Source: Glebionis coronaria (lineage: Eukaryota > Streptophyta > Magnoliopsida > Asterales > Asteraceae). Taken from it: a stretch of DNA of 64,000 bases. The position numbers were made by a program, and so were the translations under genes. Shown in pieces: positions 33,889 to 45,326 of the stretch. The notes beneath the pieces were generated by a model. The model saw only the letters and a program-made list of their open reading frames with translations, searched no databases and had not been told where the DNA came from. Numbering within the stretch: the first letter of the stretch is position 1; every line of letters begins with the position of its first letter. The stretch lies in assembly GCA_025667525.1 (NCBI GenBank), contig CM046874.1:663604963-663668962 (forward strand), given 5' to 3'.

Positions 33889-36027
33889 TGTAACACCCCA
33901 CTTGGATAAATGGACCGTTACGTGTATTTATGGCGTGTCATCAAAGCATGCAAGGCAATGTATTAAACATTAAATGACCAAACGGAAATACCGGAATCAA
34001 ACATCGGTAGTCCAACAAGCCCCAAACATATAAAGATTAAATACGGAAAGGAAAAAGGACGAAACAGTGTCCAAACAACCAAAGTAAAGTAATGTGTGCA
34101 TAAAAATAAAGGAGTCTGGATAGCTCCCATCCAAATGCACGTACTCTCTTAGAAATCCTAAGATCGTCCCTGTGTACCTGCCGTTTGGAAACATGAAAGG
34201 AACTACGGCTGAGCATAACGCTCAGTGAACGGATATAGCATGATAAGAATGTACAGAAAGATAAAGCAATAGAAGTCAATAATGAAGCTATAAGACTGAT
34301 ATGTAACATGTGGTATAACCTTGCATAAAATCTGTAAAACCTGGTTCATAAACTGATACTGAAATATAACTTTTAAATTCTGAAAACATGCATTTACTGT
34401 GTTTTATTTGCCAGAGCTTATATAGGTCACGTGCTGTAACAACCGTGCATGAATAACTGGAGGGGTGACCTCGTCATGCTGTAGAGGGGTGACCTCTAAA
34501 TAACTGTGCTGGGTGGAGGGATCAGCTCCAATGTGAAGGATGTAGAGCACACACCACATTCACCCTGATAACATGAAACACATATAGCCTAGGATGCATC
34601 CATACGCCCCACTAAACATACATATAAAAATGGCCAACTGAACATGAGTGGGACGATGCAGGATATCACTCTCCTGCATGTGAGTCACGACACCGGTGCC
34701 TCTAGTGTCGTGGTTACGGTACCTCCGTAACTAGTACATGAACTGGTCGTGCTTGTATATAACGCTCAGGCAATTCCATTTAGTTATTAACATGATTACT
34801 GCTAAATTAAACATATACTGGGGAAAACATTTGGCGGAAGACGGGGAATCCTAATCATGCATAGAAGGAAAGTCCTTACTGAAAGGACGGGAAATCCGTA
34901 CCTCTAGTCCAGTACCGACTGAAAGGAAGACTGAACGAATACTACTCGGGCTTCACGCGTGCTACATAATTACAAGACGCGAGTAAGTTAACTGGTATTC
35001 GTTATCAAATTTTCTGGTCTTATTGGTTTCTTATATTTATTTTAATGTATTAACGCTATACCAATGGTTACGTACCATGTATATCTGTCGGTAATTAATT
35101 TCATAATAAAATTTCGCTAATATAAGTACGTTCTTAATTTGTTTTATTCGTTTTCCCAAAATATACCCCTTTTATATTTTTATAAAACCAGTTTATATTT
35201 AACTTACTAAATGCATTTTAAAATGTTTATTTCAAGTAAACTCATGAAAAGAAATGAGATTTAACAGTCCCAAACGCACTCTTAATTGTTTTTAAAACCG
35301 GTTGCCAAACAGCCCGTTACCCCTGTAGCCAAACAGCCCTATTTCCTGTTTAAAACCCACTGCCAAACATCCCGTTAGTGTAACCCCAAATCAAACCCTA
35401 ATGATTTGCGGCTGGTTGTGCAGCCAAACAACATAACAACATCCCGACATACAACCCAGATCATAATATTTATAAAACATGTTTAAAACCCAAATGAATC
35501 GGATTAAAAGAACTAAATAGAACGAATTAGGGTTTATGCAAGCTTACGAATCGTTTAGGGTTTTTAGATAGCAACCCTCGTCTTTCTTGATTTCTGGATT
35601 AAACACACTATTTATCTTCTTGTTTCTTGGTTTGGGTCGCGGCAGGGAAGGAGAGAACACAAGGAAAAGATAGGCGGCTGCTTATTTTGATTTTTAGGGT
35701 TTCTATGTGTGTGTTCGTCTGTTTAGAAAAGAAAAGGGATACTCTCCCGTCTGTTTATTTCCTTCAAACGGGCTTGGCCCAGTTTACGAGTTGCGGCGCA
35801 ATACACATCAGTTGCGGCGCAACAGATCTGCGGATCATGAGTTGCGGCGCACGACACGTGAGTTGCGGCGCAAATTGAAGGGCCTGCAGATCATGGTTCT
35901 GCGAATCAAGAGTTGCGGCGCAAGATACATCTGTTGCGGCGCAACATATGCTGCTGGCAATAATCCCACGTAAATTAATAATAAACCGCGTATTTATAAT
36001 TTCTCGATTTAAAATACGGGTTTTACA
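33889..36027 (-). mobile_element. 3' LTR of E1, full length
   Basis: 2139 bases; on minus it starts TGTAAAACCCG (36027) and ends GTGTTACA (33889). Six GTTGCGGCGCAA-type words lie at 35790-35944, in the U3. A TATAAATA on minus at 35468-35475 is a candidate core promoter. The frame of about 83-115 codons over the GTTGCGGCGC repeats is not a gene. Confidence 0.9.
35790..35944. repeat. Six GTTGCGGCGCAA motifs in the E1 LTR
   Basis: Copies at 35790, 35811, 35841, 35862, 35912 and 35933 (the third ends CAC instead of CAA). Spacing is 21, 30, 21, 50, 21. Each is an imperfect palindrome (TTGCG-GCGCAA). The same set recurs in the LTRs at about 41040-41195 and 48644-48799. Likely enhancer or protein-binding sites by position (83-237 bases into U3). 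Confidence 0.85.
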
Positions 36028-36128
36028 ATTCTTCCCCTCTAAAGAAATAATTCGTCCCCGAATTAAAATGCGGCGTACTGGGTTTTACAATTCCTCTCCT
36101 CTAAAAGAAAAATTCGTCCCCGAATTAC
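36028..36128 (-). other. Polypurine tract of E1, duplicated
   Basis: The minus strand has CTTTAGAGGGGAAGAAT directly before the 3' LTR. The segment covering the last LTR bases, the tract and AATTCGTCCCCGAATT is repeated 62 bases away (36019-36064 and 36081-36128). The same duplication is present in E2 next to 41278. Confidence 0.7.
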
Positions 36129-36207
36129 AAGGTATTTAAGCTGACTGAAGTAAAGGCTGAAATGCTGATAAATTGAACGACATAAAAGCTGAAAAGACAT
36201 ACCCGAA

Positions 36208-39200
36208 TCAAAACTGAAAGTGAGGATAAGAAGTCCGTATAGACTCCTCTGTTTCCCAAGTGGCCTCTCGCTCTGTATGGTTCCGCCACAGGATTTTGAC
36301 GAAAGGAATGGTCTTCCTTCTCATGACTCGATCCTGGCGATCTAAAACCGCTTCGGGTTCCTCGATATAAGATAAATCCTCCCGAATCTGATCGAGTGGA
36401 TAATTTACTTTGTGAAGCTCATGGTAGTTGTACCCCCTGAGTAATGAGACATGAAACACGTTGTGAACGTGTGAAAGCTGAGGCGGTAACGCCAATCGAT
36501 ATGACACTTCACCAATACGTTCAAGGATCTCGAACGGTCCAATGTAGCGAGGGCTAAGTTTGCCTTTGAGGCCAAAACGTCTGACGCCTCGTGCGGGTGA
36601 TACTTTGAGGAACACACGATCCCCTGTCTGAAAAGATAGATCTCTGCGATGCTTGTCGGCGTAACTTTTCTGGCGAGTACGCGCTTCTTGCAGCTTCGCC
36701 CTAGCGATGGCGACCTTTTCATTGGTTAGTTCTATCAGTTCAGGTCCTTCAATTAAACGTTCCCCCACCTGATCCCAACAAATAGGAGCACGGCATTTTC
36801 TGCCGTATAACATCTCGAATGGAGCACGCTTGATACTAGCATGCCAACTGTTGTTGTAAGCAAACTCGACCAAGCAAATATAGTCATCCCAGTGTCCTGT
36901 CCATTCTAATGCACATGCGCGTAGCATGTCCTCCAAGGTCTGGATAGTACGCTCTGACTGACCGTCCGTCTGTGGATGGAAAGCTGTGCTGAGCTTGAGC
37001 CTAGTTCCCCAAGCTTTATGCAGGCCTCCCCAGAAATGAGAAGTAAACCGTGGACCTCTATCTGATATAATTTCGGAGGGTGTACCATGTAACCGTACAA
37101 TCTCCTCGGTGAATAGTTTCGCCAATTTACTGACTGCGAAATCTTTACGAATAGGAATGAAATGTGCTGACTTGGTCAAGCGGTCGACAATGACCCAGAT
37201 TGCATCATGTCGCCGCTGAGTCTGTGGTAAACCGGTAACAAAGTCCATAGAAATCTTGTCCCATTTCCACATTGGAATTTCTAATGGCTGAAGTAAACCG
37301 CTGGTACGCTGATGTTCTATCTTAACCTGCTGGCAGGTCAGACATTTAGACACAAATGTCGCGACATCCTGCTTCATGCCGCTCCACCAGAAATGCTGCT
37401 TAAGATCATGGTACATTTTTGTGGAACCTGGATGAATGGAGAACGGAGAGCTGTGAGCCTCAGTCATCAAGGCTTCTCTAAGAGCAGGATCTTCTGGAAC
37501 ACAGAGTTTGGTACCCTGCCATACAATACCGTCGTCATCGATGCGAAATTCGGTCTGACGGTCAATGTTCTGGATGATCGCCCAGATTTCACCATCATCC
37601 TTTTGAGCGTCTTTAATCCTGGAGAGTAAATCTGGTTCTACCCTCAAACTAGCCCAGTATCCCCTCTGTCCGCGTACTAAGAGCTCAATATCATACCGCT
37701 CTAAATCCCGAATAATTTCTTCCTGAACTTTGATGCCATTTACCATACCTGACTTTCTGCTAAGGGCATCTGCCACGACATTTGCCTTTCCTGGGTGATA
37801 CTGGATATTAGTGTCATAGTCTTTCAGCAGTTCTAACCATCGCCGCTGTCTCATGTTCAGCTCTCGCTGTGTAAATATATACTTGAGACTTTTGTGATCG
37901 GTGAAGATATCACACGACTCACCGTATAAATAATGCCTCCAGATTTTAAGGGCGAAGACGACTGCTGCGAGCTCTAGATCATGAGTAGGATAATTTTTCT
38001 CATATGGCTTTAATTGACGCGAAGCATAAGCGATGACTTTCCCATGCTGCATAAGAACACAGCCTAAGCCTTTTCCCGATGCGTCGCTGTATATCTGATA
38101 ACCACCTGTATCGGATGGGAGAGTAAGTATCGGTGCTGAGATCAATCGATGCTTGAGTTCCTCGAAACTCTTTTCTCTCTCCTCGGTCCATATAAACTTC
38201 TCGCCTTTTCGCATAAGTTGGGTCAATGGTAACGCTAAGCGTGAGAAGTTTTCCACAAACCTGCGGTAGTAACCTGCCAACCCAAGAAAACTACGTATCT
38301 CTGTGACAGACGTCGGTCTTGGCCATTTGGTGATAGCCTCCACCTTTGCAGGATCCATGGTGATTCCGTCCGCAGACACAATATGACCTAGAAACGCCAC
38401 TGTATTCAGCCAAAATTCGCACTTCGAAAATTTAGCGTATAGCTTTTCTTGTCTGAGAATCTGCAAAACTGTACGGAGATGATTCTCATGTTCCTCTTTG
38501 GATTTGGAGAAAATAAGGATATCATCGATGAATACGATCACAAACTTGTCTAAAAATTCGTGGAAGACTCTGTTCATTAAGTCCATAAATACTGCGGGCG
38601 CATTCGTGAGACCGAATGGCATGACAACAAACTCGTAATGACCGTACCTCGTGCGGAAAGCAGTTTTAGATATATCCTGCTCTTTTACACGCAGCTGATG
38701 GTAGCCTGATCGCAGATCGATTTTTGAGAAGTGCTTGGCACCCTGAAGTTGGTCGAATAAATCGTCAATACGAGGAAGTGGATAACGGTTACGAATTGTG
38801 AGCTTATTCAACTCACGGTAGTCAATACACAAACGCATACTACCATCCTTCTTCTTGACAAACAAAACTGGAGCGCCCCAGGGTGACACGCTGGGACGGA
38901 TGAAACCCCTTTCGAGAAGTTCCTGAAGTTGATCCTTCAGTTCCTTAAGCTCTACAGGAGCCATACGGTAAGGAGCTTTAGATACTGGTTCTGCACCTGG
39001 AATGAGATCGATACCAAATTCTACCTCTCGCATGGGAGGTAAACCTGGAAGTTCCTCTGGAAAAACATCCGGAAAATCTGACACAACTGGCTGATCATGA
39101 ATCGAAGGTGTCTCAGAAGTCGTGTCATGGACTGTAGCTAGGAAACCCTCGCAACCATGATATAGTAAGGTACGGGCCTGTAAAGCTGAAATGATCTGAA

Positions 39201-39882
39201 CATGTTTTCCTGGTAGGAAGCCTCGGTGAATATACTCTGGTGTCTGGACATTACCAAAGATAACCTGGTGAGCATGGCAATCTATGGTGGCATGATGAAC
39301 CGATAACCAATCCATACCCAGAATAATATCGAATTCACACATATCCAAAGGAAGAGCACTGACTGGACGGATTTTATCATCAAACTCAAGAGGGAGATCC
39401 TTATATACTTGGGTAACGAGTACAGAGTCTCGCATGGGGGTAGACATACTAAGTGCACTGTCTAGTGGCGTAGGGGTCGTGTTTATTCTAACCGCATATG
39501 AAGTAGATATAACCGAGTGCGTGGCGCCTGTATCGAAAAGCACGCATGCAGACTGTCCGCGTATAAACAAAATGCCAGTAATAGTACCTGTGGTCTTATT
39601 TGCTTGTTCACGGGTAGTAGTGTAGACACGACCGGTGGATGGTGGTATCGGTGGTGGCGGAGGTAACATCTGAGAAGTCTGGCCTGAGGTACCGGCAACA
39701 TCCCCGCTCTTGCAATCCCTCTTCAAATGGCCGGGCTGACCACACTGGTAGCAATTACCCGAACCACGACGACAAGGTCCCGAGTGTTTCTTCCCACACG
39801 TGATGCAAGCGGGGTAAGTAAACCCGGTGGAAGTAGCTCTGGTTTGCTGAGCACCTGATTTATGATGATATATACGTGTCAC
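36208..39882 (-). CDS. Gypsy E1 pol polyprotein (chromoviral type)
   Basis: 1224 residues as an open frame; the real N-terminus is probably an exon boundary near residue 10, spliced to gag (see E2). CCHC knuckle at 44-57 ([14 protein letters not shown]), protease [10 protein letters not shown] (D117), RT with intact [12 protein letters not shown] and [10 protein letters not shown], RNase H ([24 protein letters not shown]), integrase ([33 protein letters not shown]), and a chromodomain-like C-terminus ([14 protein letters not shown] … TWETEE). E1 lacks gag exons 1-2, PBS and 5' LTR because of the deletion at 39972, so it cannot work alone. Nearly identical to the E2 copy. Confidence 0.9.
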   Translation of the reverse strand: MTRIYHHKSGAQQTRATSTGFTYPACITCGKKHSGPCRRGSGNCYQCGQPGHLKRDCKSGDVAGTSGQTSQMLPPPPPIPPSTGRVYTTTREQANKTTGTITGILFIRGQSACVLFDTGATHSVISTSYAVRINTTPTPLDSALSMSTPMRDSVLVTQVYKDLPLEFDDKIRPVSALPLDMCEFDIILGMDWLSVHHATIDCHAHQVIFGNVQTPEYIHRGFLPGKHVQIISALQARTLLYHGCEGFLATVHDTTSETPSIHDQPVVSDFPDVFPEELPGLPPMREVEFGIDLIPGAEPVSKAPYRMAPVELKELKDQLQELLERGFIRPSVSPWGAPVLFVKKKDGSMRLCIDYRELNKLTIRNRYPLPRIDDLFDQLQGAKHFSKIDLRSGYHQLRVKEQDISKTAFRTRYGHYEFVVMPFGLTNAPAVFMDLMNRVFHEFLDKFVIVFIDDILIFSKSKEEHENHLRTVLQILRQEKLYAKFSKCEFWLNTVAFLGHIVSADGITMDPAKVEAITKWPRPTSVTEIRSFLGLAGYYRRFVENFSRLALPLTQLMRKGEKFIWTEEREKSFEELKHRLISAPILTLPSDTGGYQIYSDASGKGLGCVLMQHGKVIAYASRQLKPYEKNYPTHDLELAAVVFALKIWRHYLYGESCDIFTDHKSLKYIFTQRELNMRQRRWLELLKDYDTNIQYHPGKANVVADALSRKSGMVNGIKVQEEIIRDLERYDIELLVRGQRGYWASLRVEPDLLSRIKDAQKDDGEIWAIIQNIDRQTEFRIDDDGIVWQGTKLCVPEDPALREALMTEAHSSPFSIHPGSTKMYHDLKQHFWWSGMKQDVATFVSKCLTCQQVKIEHQRTSGLLQPLEIPMWKWDKISMDFVTGLPQTQRRHDAIWVIVDRLTKSAHFIPIRKDFAVSKLAKLFTEEIVRLHGTPSEIISDRGPRFTSHFWGGLHKAWGTRLKLSTAFHPQTDGQSERTIQTLEDMLRACALEWTGHWDDYICLVEFAYNNSWHASIKRAPFEMLYGRKCRAPICWDQVGERLIEGPELIELTNEKVAIARAKLQEARTRQKSYADKHRRDLSFQTGDRVFLKVSPARGVRRFGLKGKLSPRYIGPFEILERIGEVSYRLALPPQLSHVHNVFHVSLLRGYNYHELHKVNYPLDQIREDLSYIEEPEAVLDRQDRVMRRKTIPFVKILWRNHTEREATWETEESIRTSYPHFQF

Positions 39883-39971
39883 GATTCTGATAATTTAACT
39901 GAAGTAAGGCTGACTGACTAAATTTTAAAATTACCAGAATTTGACGGTCGGGCAACCTGTTGACCCCTGTT

Positions 39972-39973
39972 GC
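39972..39973. other. E1/E2 deletion junction
   Basis: Up to 39972 the sequence equals the E2 gag-pol spacer (CAACCTGTTGACCCCTGTTG, compare about 45204-45223); from 39973 it equals the LTR interior (CTCCGTAACTAGTACATG, compare 34723). I see no microhomology beyond a base or so. The event removed E1 gag, PBS and 5' LTR, and about 835 bases of the E2 3' LTR. Confidence 0.85.
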
Positions 39974-41278
39974 TCCGTAACTAGTACATGAACTGGTCGT
40001 GCTTGTATATAACGCTCAGGCAATTCCATTTAGTTATTAACATGATTACTGCTAAATTAAACATATACTGGGGAAAACATTTGGCGGAAGACGGGGAATC
40101 CTAATCATGCATAGAAGGAAAGTCCTTACTGAAAGGACGGGAAATCCGTACCTCTAGTCCAGTACCGACTGAAAGGAAGACTGAACGAATACTACTCGGG
40201 CTTCACGCGTGCTACATAATTACAAGACGCGAGTAAGTTAACTGGTATTCGTTATCAAATTTTCTGGTCTTATTGGTTTCTTATATTTATTTTAATGTAT
40301 TAACGCTATACTAATGGTTACGTACCATGTATATCTGTCGGTAATTAATTTCATAATAAAATTTCGCTAATATAAGTACGTTCTTAATTTGTTTTATTCG
40401 TTTTCCCAAAATATACCCCTTTTATATTTTTATAAAACCAGTTTATATTTAACTTACTAAATGCATTTTACAATGTTTATTTCAAGTAAACTCATGAAAA
40501 GAAATGAGATTTAACAGTCCCAAACGCACTCTTAATTGTTTTTAAAACCGGTTGCCAAACAGCCCGTTACCCCTGTAGCCAAACAGCCCTATTTCCTGTT
40601 TAAAACCCACTGCCAAACATCCCGTTAGTGTAACCCCAAATCAAACCCTAATGATTTGCGGCTGGTTGTGCAGCCAAACAACATAACAACATCCCGACAT
40701 ACAACCCAGATCATAATATTTATAAAACATGTTTAAAACCCAAATGAATCGGATTAAAAGAACTAAATAGAACGAATTAGGGTTTATGCAAGCTTACGAA
40801 TCGTTTAGGGTTTTTAGATAGCAACCCTCGTCTTTCTTGATTTCTGGATTAAACACACTATTTATCTTCTTGTTTCTTGGTTTGGGTCGCGGCAGGGAAG
40901 GAGAGAACACAAGGAAAAGATAGGCGGCTGCTTATTTTGATTTTTAGGGTTTCTATGTGTGTGTTCGTCTGTTTAGAAAAGAAAAAGGGATACTCTCCCG
41001 TCTGTTTATTTCCTTCAAACGGGCTTGGCCCAGTTCACGAGTTGCGGCGCAATACACATCAGTTGCGGCGCAACAGATCTGCGGATCATGAGTTGCGGCG
41101 CACGACACGTGAGTTGCGGCGCAAATTGAAGGGCCTGCAGATCATGGTTCTGCGAATCAAGAGTTGCGGCGCAAGATACATCTGTTGCGGCGCAACATAT
41201 GCTGCTGGCAATAATCCCACGTAAATTAATAATAAACCGCGTATTTATAATTTCTCGATTTAAAATACGGGTTTTACA
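39973..41278 (-). mobile_element. Partial 3' LTR of E2
   Basis: 1306 bases matching 34723-36027 and the corresponding part of the right LTR. Variants shared only with the right LTR include GAAAAAGGGATAC, CCCAGTTCACGAG and TTTACAATGTTT. It carries the six GTTGCGGCGC motifs at about 41040-41195 and the polypurine tract just beyond 41278. Confidence 0.88.
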
Positions 41279-41459
41279 ATTCTTCCCCTCTAAAAGAAAT
41301 AATTCGTCCCCGAATTAAAATGCGGCGTACTGGGTTTTACAATTCCTCTCCTCTAAAAGAAAAATTCGTCCCCGAATTACAAGGTATTTAAGCTGACTGA
41401 AGTAAAGGCTGAAATGCTGATAAATTGAACGACATAAAAGCTGAAAAGACATACCCGAA

Positions 41460-44400
41460 TCAAAACTGAAAGTGAGGATAAGAAGTCCGTATAGACTCCT
41501 CTGTTTCCCAAGTGGCCTCTCGCTCTGTATGGTTCCGCCACAGGATTTTGACGAAAGGAATGGTCTTCCTTCTCATGACTCGATCCTGGCGATCTAAAAC
41601 CGCTTCGGGTTCCTCGATATAAGATAAATCCTCCCGAATCTGATCGAGTGGATAATTTACTTTGTGAAGCTCATGGTAGTTGTACCCCCTGAGTAATGAG
41701 ACATGAAACACGTTGTGAACGTGTGAAAGCTGAGGCGGTAACGCCAATCGATATGACACTTCACCAATACGTTCAAGGATCTCGAACGGTCCAATGTAGC
41801 GAGGGCTAAGTTTGCCTTTGAGGCCAAAACGTCTGACGCCTCGTGCGGGTGATACTTTGAGGAACACACGATCCCCTGTCTGAAAAGATAGATCTCTGCG
41901 ATGCTTGTCGGCGTAACTTTTCTGGCGAGTACGCGCTTCTTGCAGCTTCGCCCTAGCGATGGCGACCTTTTCATTGGTCAGTTCTATCAGTTCAGGTCCT
42001 TCAATTAAACGTTCCCCCACCTGATCCCAACAAATAGGAGCACGGCATTTTCTGCCGTATAACATCTCGAATGGAGCACGCTTGATACTAGCATGCCAAC
42101 TGTTGTTGTAAGCAAACTCGACCAAGCAAATATAGTCATCCCAGTGTCCTGTCCATTCTAATGCACATGCGCGTAGCATGTCCTCCAAGGTCTGGATAGT
42201 ACGCTCTGACTGACCGTCCGTCTGTGGATGGAAAGCTGTGCTGAGCTTGAGCCTAGTTCCCCAAGCTTTATGCAGGCCTCCCCAGAAATGAGAAGTAAAC
42301 CGTGGATCTCTATCTGATATAATTTCGGAGGGTGTACCATGTAACCGTACAATCTCCTCGGTGAATAGTTTCGCCAATTTACTGACTGCGAAATCTTTAC
42401 GAATAGGAATGAAATGTGCTGACTTGGTCAAGCGGTCGACAATGACCCAGATTGCATCATGTCGCCGCTGAGTCTGTGGTAAACCGGTAACAAAGTCCAT
42501 AGAAATCTTGTCCCATTTCCACATTGGAATTTCTAATGGCTGAAGTAAACCGCTGGTACGCTGATGTTCTATCTTAACCTGCTGGCAGGTCAGACATTTA
42601 GACACAAATGTCGCGACATCCTGCTTCATGCCGCTCCACCAGAAATGCTGCTTAAGATCATGGTACATTTTTGTGGAACCTGGATGAATGGAGAACGGAG
42701 AGCTGTGAGCCTCAGTCATCAAGGCTTCTCTAAGAGCAGGATCTTCTGGAACACAGAGTTTGGTACCCTGCCATACAATACCGTCGTCATCGATGCGAAA
42801 TTCGGTCTGACGGTCAATGTTCTGGATGATCGCCCAGATTTCACCATCATCCTTTTGAGCGTCTTTAATCCTGGAGAGTAAATCTGGTTCTACCCTCAAA
42901 CTAGCCCAGTATCCCCTCTGTCCGCGTACTAAGAGCTCAATATCATACCGCTCTAAATCCCGAATAATTTCTTCCTGAACTTTGATGCCATTTACCATAC
43001 CTGACTTTCTGCTAAGGGCATCTGCCACGACATTTGCCTTTCCTGGGTGATACTGGATATTAGTGTCATAGTCTTTCAGCAGTTCTAACCATCGCCGCTG
43101 TCTCATGTTCAGCTCTCGCTGTGTAAATATATACTTGAGACTTTTGTGATCGGTGAAGATATCACACGACTCACCGTATAAATAATGCCTCCAGATTTTA
43201 AGGGCGAAGACGACTGCTGCGAGCTCTAGATCATGAGTAGGATAATTTTTCTCATATGGCTTTAATTGACGCGAAGCATAAGCGATGACTTTCCCATGCT
43301 GCATAAGAACACAGCCTAAGCCTTTTCCCGATGCGTCGCTGTATATCTGATAACCACCTGTATCGGATGGGAGAGTAAGTATCGGTACTGAGATCAATCG
43401 ATGCTTGAGTTCCTCGAAACTCTTTTCTCTCTCCTCGGTCCATATAAACTTCTCGCCTTTTCGCATAAGTTGGGTCAATGGTAACGCTAAGCGTGAGAAG
43501 TTTTCCACAAACCTGCGGTAGTAACCTGCCAACCCAAGAAAACTACGTATCTCTGTGACAGACGTCGGTCTTGGCCATTTGGTGATAGCCTCCACCTTTG
43601 CAGGATCCATGGTGATTCCGTCCGCAGACACAATATGACCTAGAAACGCCACTGTATTCAGCCAAAATTCGCACTTCGAAAATTTAGCGTATAGCTTTTC
43701 TTGTCTGAGAATCTGCAAAACTGTACGGAGATGATTCTCATGTTCCTCTTTGGATTTGGAGAAAATAAGGATATCATCGATGAATACGATCACAAACTTG
43801 TCTAAAAATTCGTGGAAGACTCTGTTCATTAAGTCCATAAATACTGCGGGCGCATTCGTGAGACCGAATGGCATGACAACAAACTCGTAATGACCGTACC
43901 TCGTGCGGAAAGCAGTTTTAGATATATCCTGCTCTTTTACACGCAGCTGATGGTAGCCTGATCGCAGATCGATTTTTGAGAAGTGCTTGGCACCCTGAAG
44001 TTGGTCGAATAAATCGTCAATACGAGGAAGTGGATAACGGTTACGAATTGTGAGCTTATTCAACTCACGGTAGTCAATACACAAACGCATACTACCATCC
44101 TTCTTCTTGACAAACAAAACTGGAGCGTCCCAGGGTGACACGCTGGGACGGATGAAACCCCTTTCGAGAAGTTCCTGAAGTTGATCCTTCAGTTCCTTAA
44201 GCTCTACAGGAGCCATACGGTAAGGAGCTTTAGATACTGGTTCTGCACCTGGAATGAGATCGATACCAAATTCTACCTCTCGCATGGGAGGTAAACCTGG
44301 AAGTTCCTCTGGAAAAACATCCGGAAAATCTGACACAACTGGCTGATCATGAATCGAAGGTGTCTCAGAAGTCGTGTCATGGACTGTAGCTAGGAAACCC

Positions 44401-45134
44401 TCGCAACCATGATATAGTAAGGTACGGGCCTGTAAAGCTGAAATGATCTGAACATGTTTTCCTGGTAGGAAGCCTCGGTGAATATACTCTGGTGTCTGGA
44501 CATTACCAAAGATAACCTGGTGAGCATGGCAATCTATGGTGGCATGATGAACCGATAACCAATCCATACCCAGAATAATATCGAATTCACACATATCCAA
44601 AGGAAGAGCACTGACTGGACGGATTTTATCATCAAACTCAAGAGGGAGATCCTTATATACTTGGGTAACGAGTACAGAGTCTCGCATGGGGGTAGACATA
44701 CTAAGTGCACTGTCTAGTGGCGTAGGGGTCGTGTTTATTCTAACCGCATATGAAGTAGATATAACCGAGTGCGTGGCGCCTGTATCGAAAAGCACGCATG
44801 CAGACTGTCCGCGTATAAACAAAATGCCAGTAATAGTACCTGTGGTCTTATTTGCTTGTTCACGGGTAGTAGTGTAGACACGACCGGTGGATGGTGGTAT
44901 CGGTGGTGGCGGAGGTAACATCTGAGAAGTCTGGCCTGAGGTACCGGCAACATCCCCGCTCTTGCAATCCCTCTTCAAATGGCCGGGCTGACCACACTGG
45001 TAGCAATTACCCGAACCACGACGACAAGGTCCCGAGTGTTTCTTCCCACACGTGATGCAAGCGGGGTAAGTAAACCCGGTGGAAGTAGCTCTGGTTTGCT
45101 GAGCACCTGATTTATGATGATATATACGTGTCAC
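41460..45134 (-). CDS. Gypsy E2 pol polyprotein (chromoviral type)
   Basis: Same 1224-residue domain order as E1: CCHC, protease (FDTGATHS), RT, RNase H, integrase (here ISDRDPRF), chromodomain-like tail. Visible differences from E1: WDAPVLF for WGAPVLF in the RT fingers (an unusual change at a normally conserved Gly), LISVPILT for LISAPILT, and DRD for DRG. The first codons overlap intron 3; homology with D shows that the pol exon should begin at 45106 (…AQQTRAT) and join gag in frame, so the apparent ATG at 45134 is probably not used. Catalytic residues of protease, RT and integrase appear intact. Confidence 0.92.
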   Translation of the reverse strand: MTRIYHHKSGAQQTRATSTGFTYPACITCGKKHSGPCRRGSGNCYQCGQPGHLKRDCKSGDVAGTSGQTSQMLPPPPPIPPSTGRVYTTTREQANKTTGTITGILFIRGQSACVLFDTGATHSVISTSYAVRINTTPTPLDSALSMSTPMRDSVLVTQVYKDLPLEFDDKIRPVSALPLDMCEFDIILGMDWLSVHHATIDCHAHQVIFGNVQTPEYIHRGFLPGKHVQIISALQARTLLYHGCEGFLATVHDTTSETPSIHDQPVVSDFPDVFPEELPGLPPMREVEFGIDLIPGAEPVSKAPYRMAPVELKELKDQLQELLERGFIRPSVSPWDAPVLFVKKKDGSMRLCIDYRELNKLTIRNRYPLPRIDDLFDQLQGAKHFSKIDLRSGYHQLRVKEQDISKTAFRTRYGHYEFVVMPFGLTNAPAVFMDLMNRVFHEFLDKFVIVFIDDILIFSKSKEEHENHLRTVLQILRQEKLYAKFSKCEFWLNTVAFLGHIVSADGITMDPAKVEAITKWPRPTSVTEIRSFLGLAGYYRRFVENFSRLALPLTQLMRKGEKFIWTEEREKSFEELKHRLISVPILTLPSDTGGYQIYSDASGKGLGCVLMQHGKVIAYASRQLKPYEKNYPTHDLELAAVVFALKIWRHYLYGESCDIFTDHKSLKYIFTQRELNMRQRRWLELLKDYDTNIQYHPGKANVVADALSRKSGMVNGIKVQEEIIRDLERYDIELLVRGQRGYWASLRVEPDLLSRIKDAQKDDGEIWAIIQNIDRQTEFRIDDDGIVWQGTKLCVPEDPALREALMTEAHSSPFSIHPGSTKMYHDLKQHFWWSGMKQDVATFVSKCLTCQQVKIEHQRTSGLLQPLEIPMWKWDKISMDFVTGLPQTQRRHDAIWVIVDRLTKSAHFIPIRKDFAVSKLAKLFTEEIVRLHGTPSEIISDRDPRFTSHFWGGLHKAWGTRLKLSTAFHPQTDGQSERTIQTLEDMLRACALEWTGHWDDYICLVEFAYNNSWHASIKRAPFEMLYGRKCRAPICWDQVGERLIEGPELIELTNEKVAIARAKLQEARTRQKSYADKHRRDLSFQTGDRVFLKVSPARGVRRFGLKGKLSPRYIGPFEILERIGEVSYRLALPPQLSHVHNVFHVSLLRGYNYHELHKVNYPLDQIREDLSYIEEPEAVLDRQDRVMRRKTIPFVKILWRNHTEREATWETEESIRTSYPHFQF

Positions 45135-45186
45135 GATTCTGATAATTTAACTGAAGTAAGGCTGACTGACTAAATTTTAAAATTAC
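45107..45186 (-). other. E2 intron 3 (gag to pol), 80 bases
   Basis: Minus strand: donor TCTG|GTAATTTT, acceptor AAATCAG|GTGCTCAG. Removing it joins the gag tail to the pol exon in frame. D has an intron at the same codon (49141-49214, 74 bases; CATCTG|GTAATTTT … AAAATAG|GCTCTCAG). The donors share GTAATTTT while the interiors have diverged. Confidence 0.75.
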
Positions 45187-45251
45187 CAGAATTTGACGGT
45201 CGGGCAACCTGTTGACCCCTGTTGTTTTGGTCACGCCCCTGTCCGGCATCT

Positions 45252-45326
45252 CTGTTGGAATTTACAAATAAATTTTTAGATCTGTTTTACACGATAGCTT
45301 AGTATTCTTGGAGCTCAAAGGCTCAC
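45252..45326 (-). other. E2 intron 2, 75 bases
   Basis: Minus strand: donor CTACAG|GTGAGCC, acceptor TTCCAACAG|AGATGCC. Unspliced, translation stops at TGA right at the donor (45323), which is why gag seems to end there. D has its counterpart at 48995-49075 (81 bases), in the same phase (2). Confidence 0.75.

Noticed and set aside
35627..35973. Small proteins over the GTTGCGGCGC repeats (also at 40877-41224 and 48482-48829)
   Set aside because: They lie in LTR U3, antisense to the element, and arise from the repeat motif.
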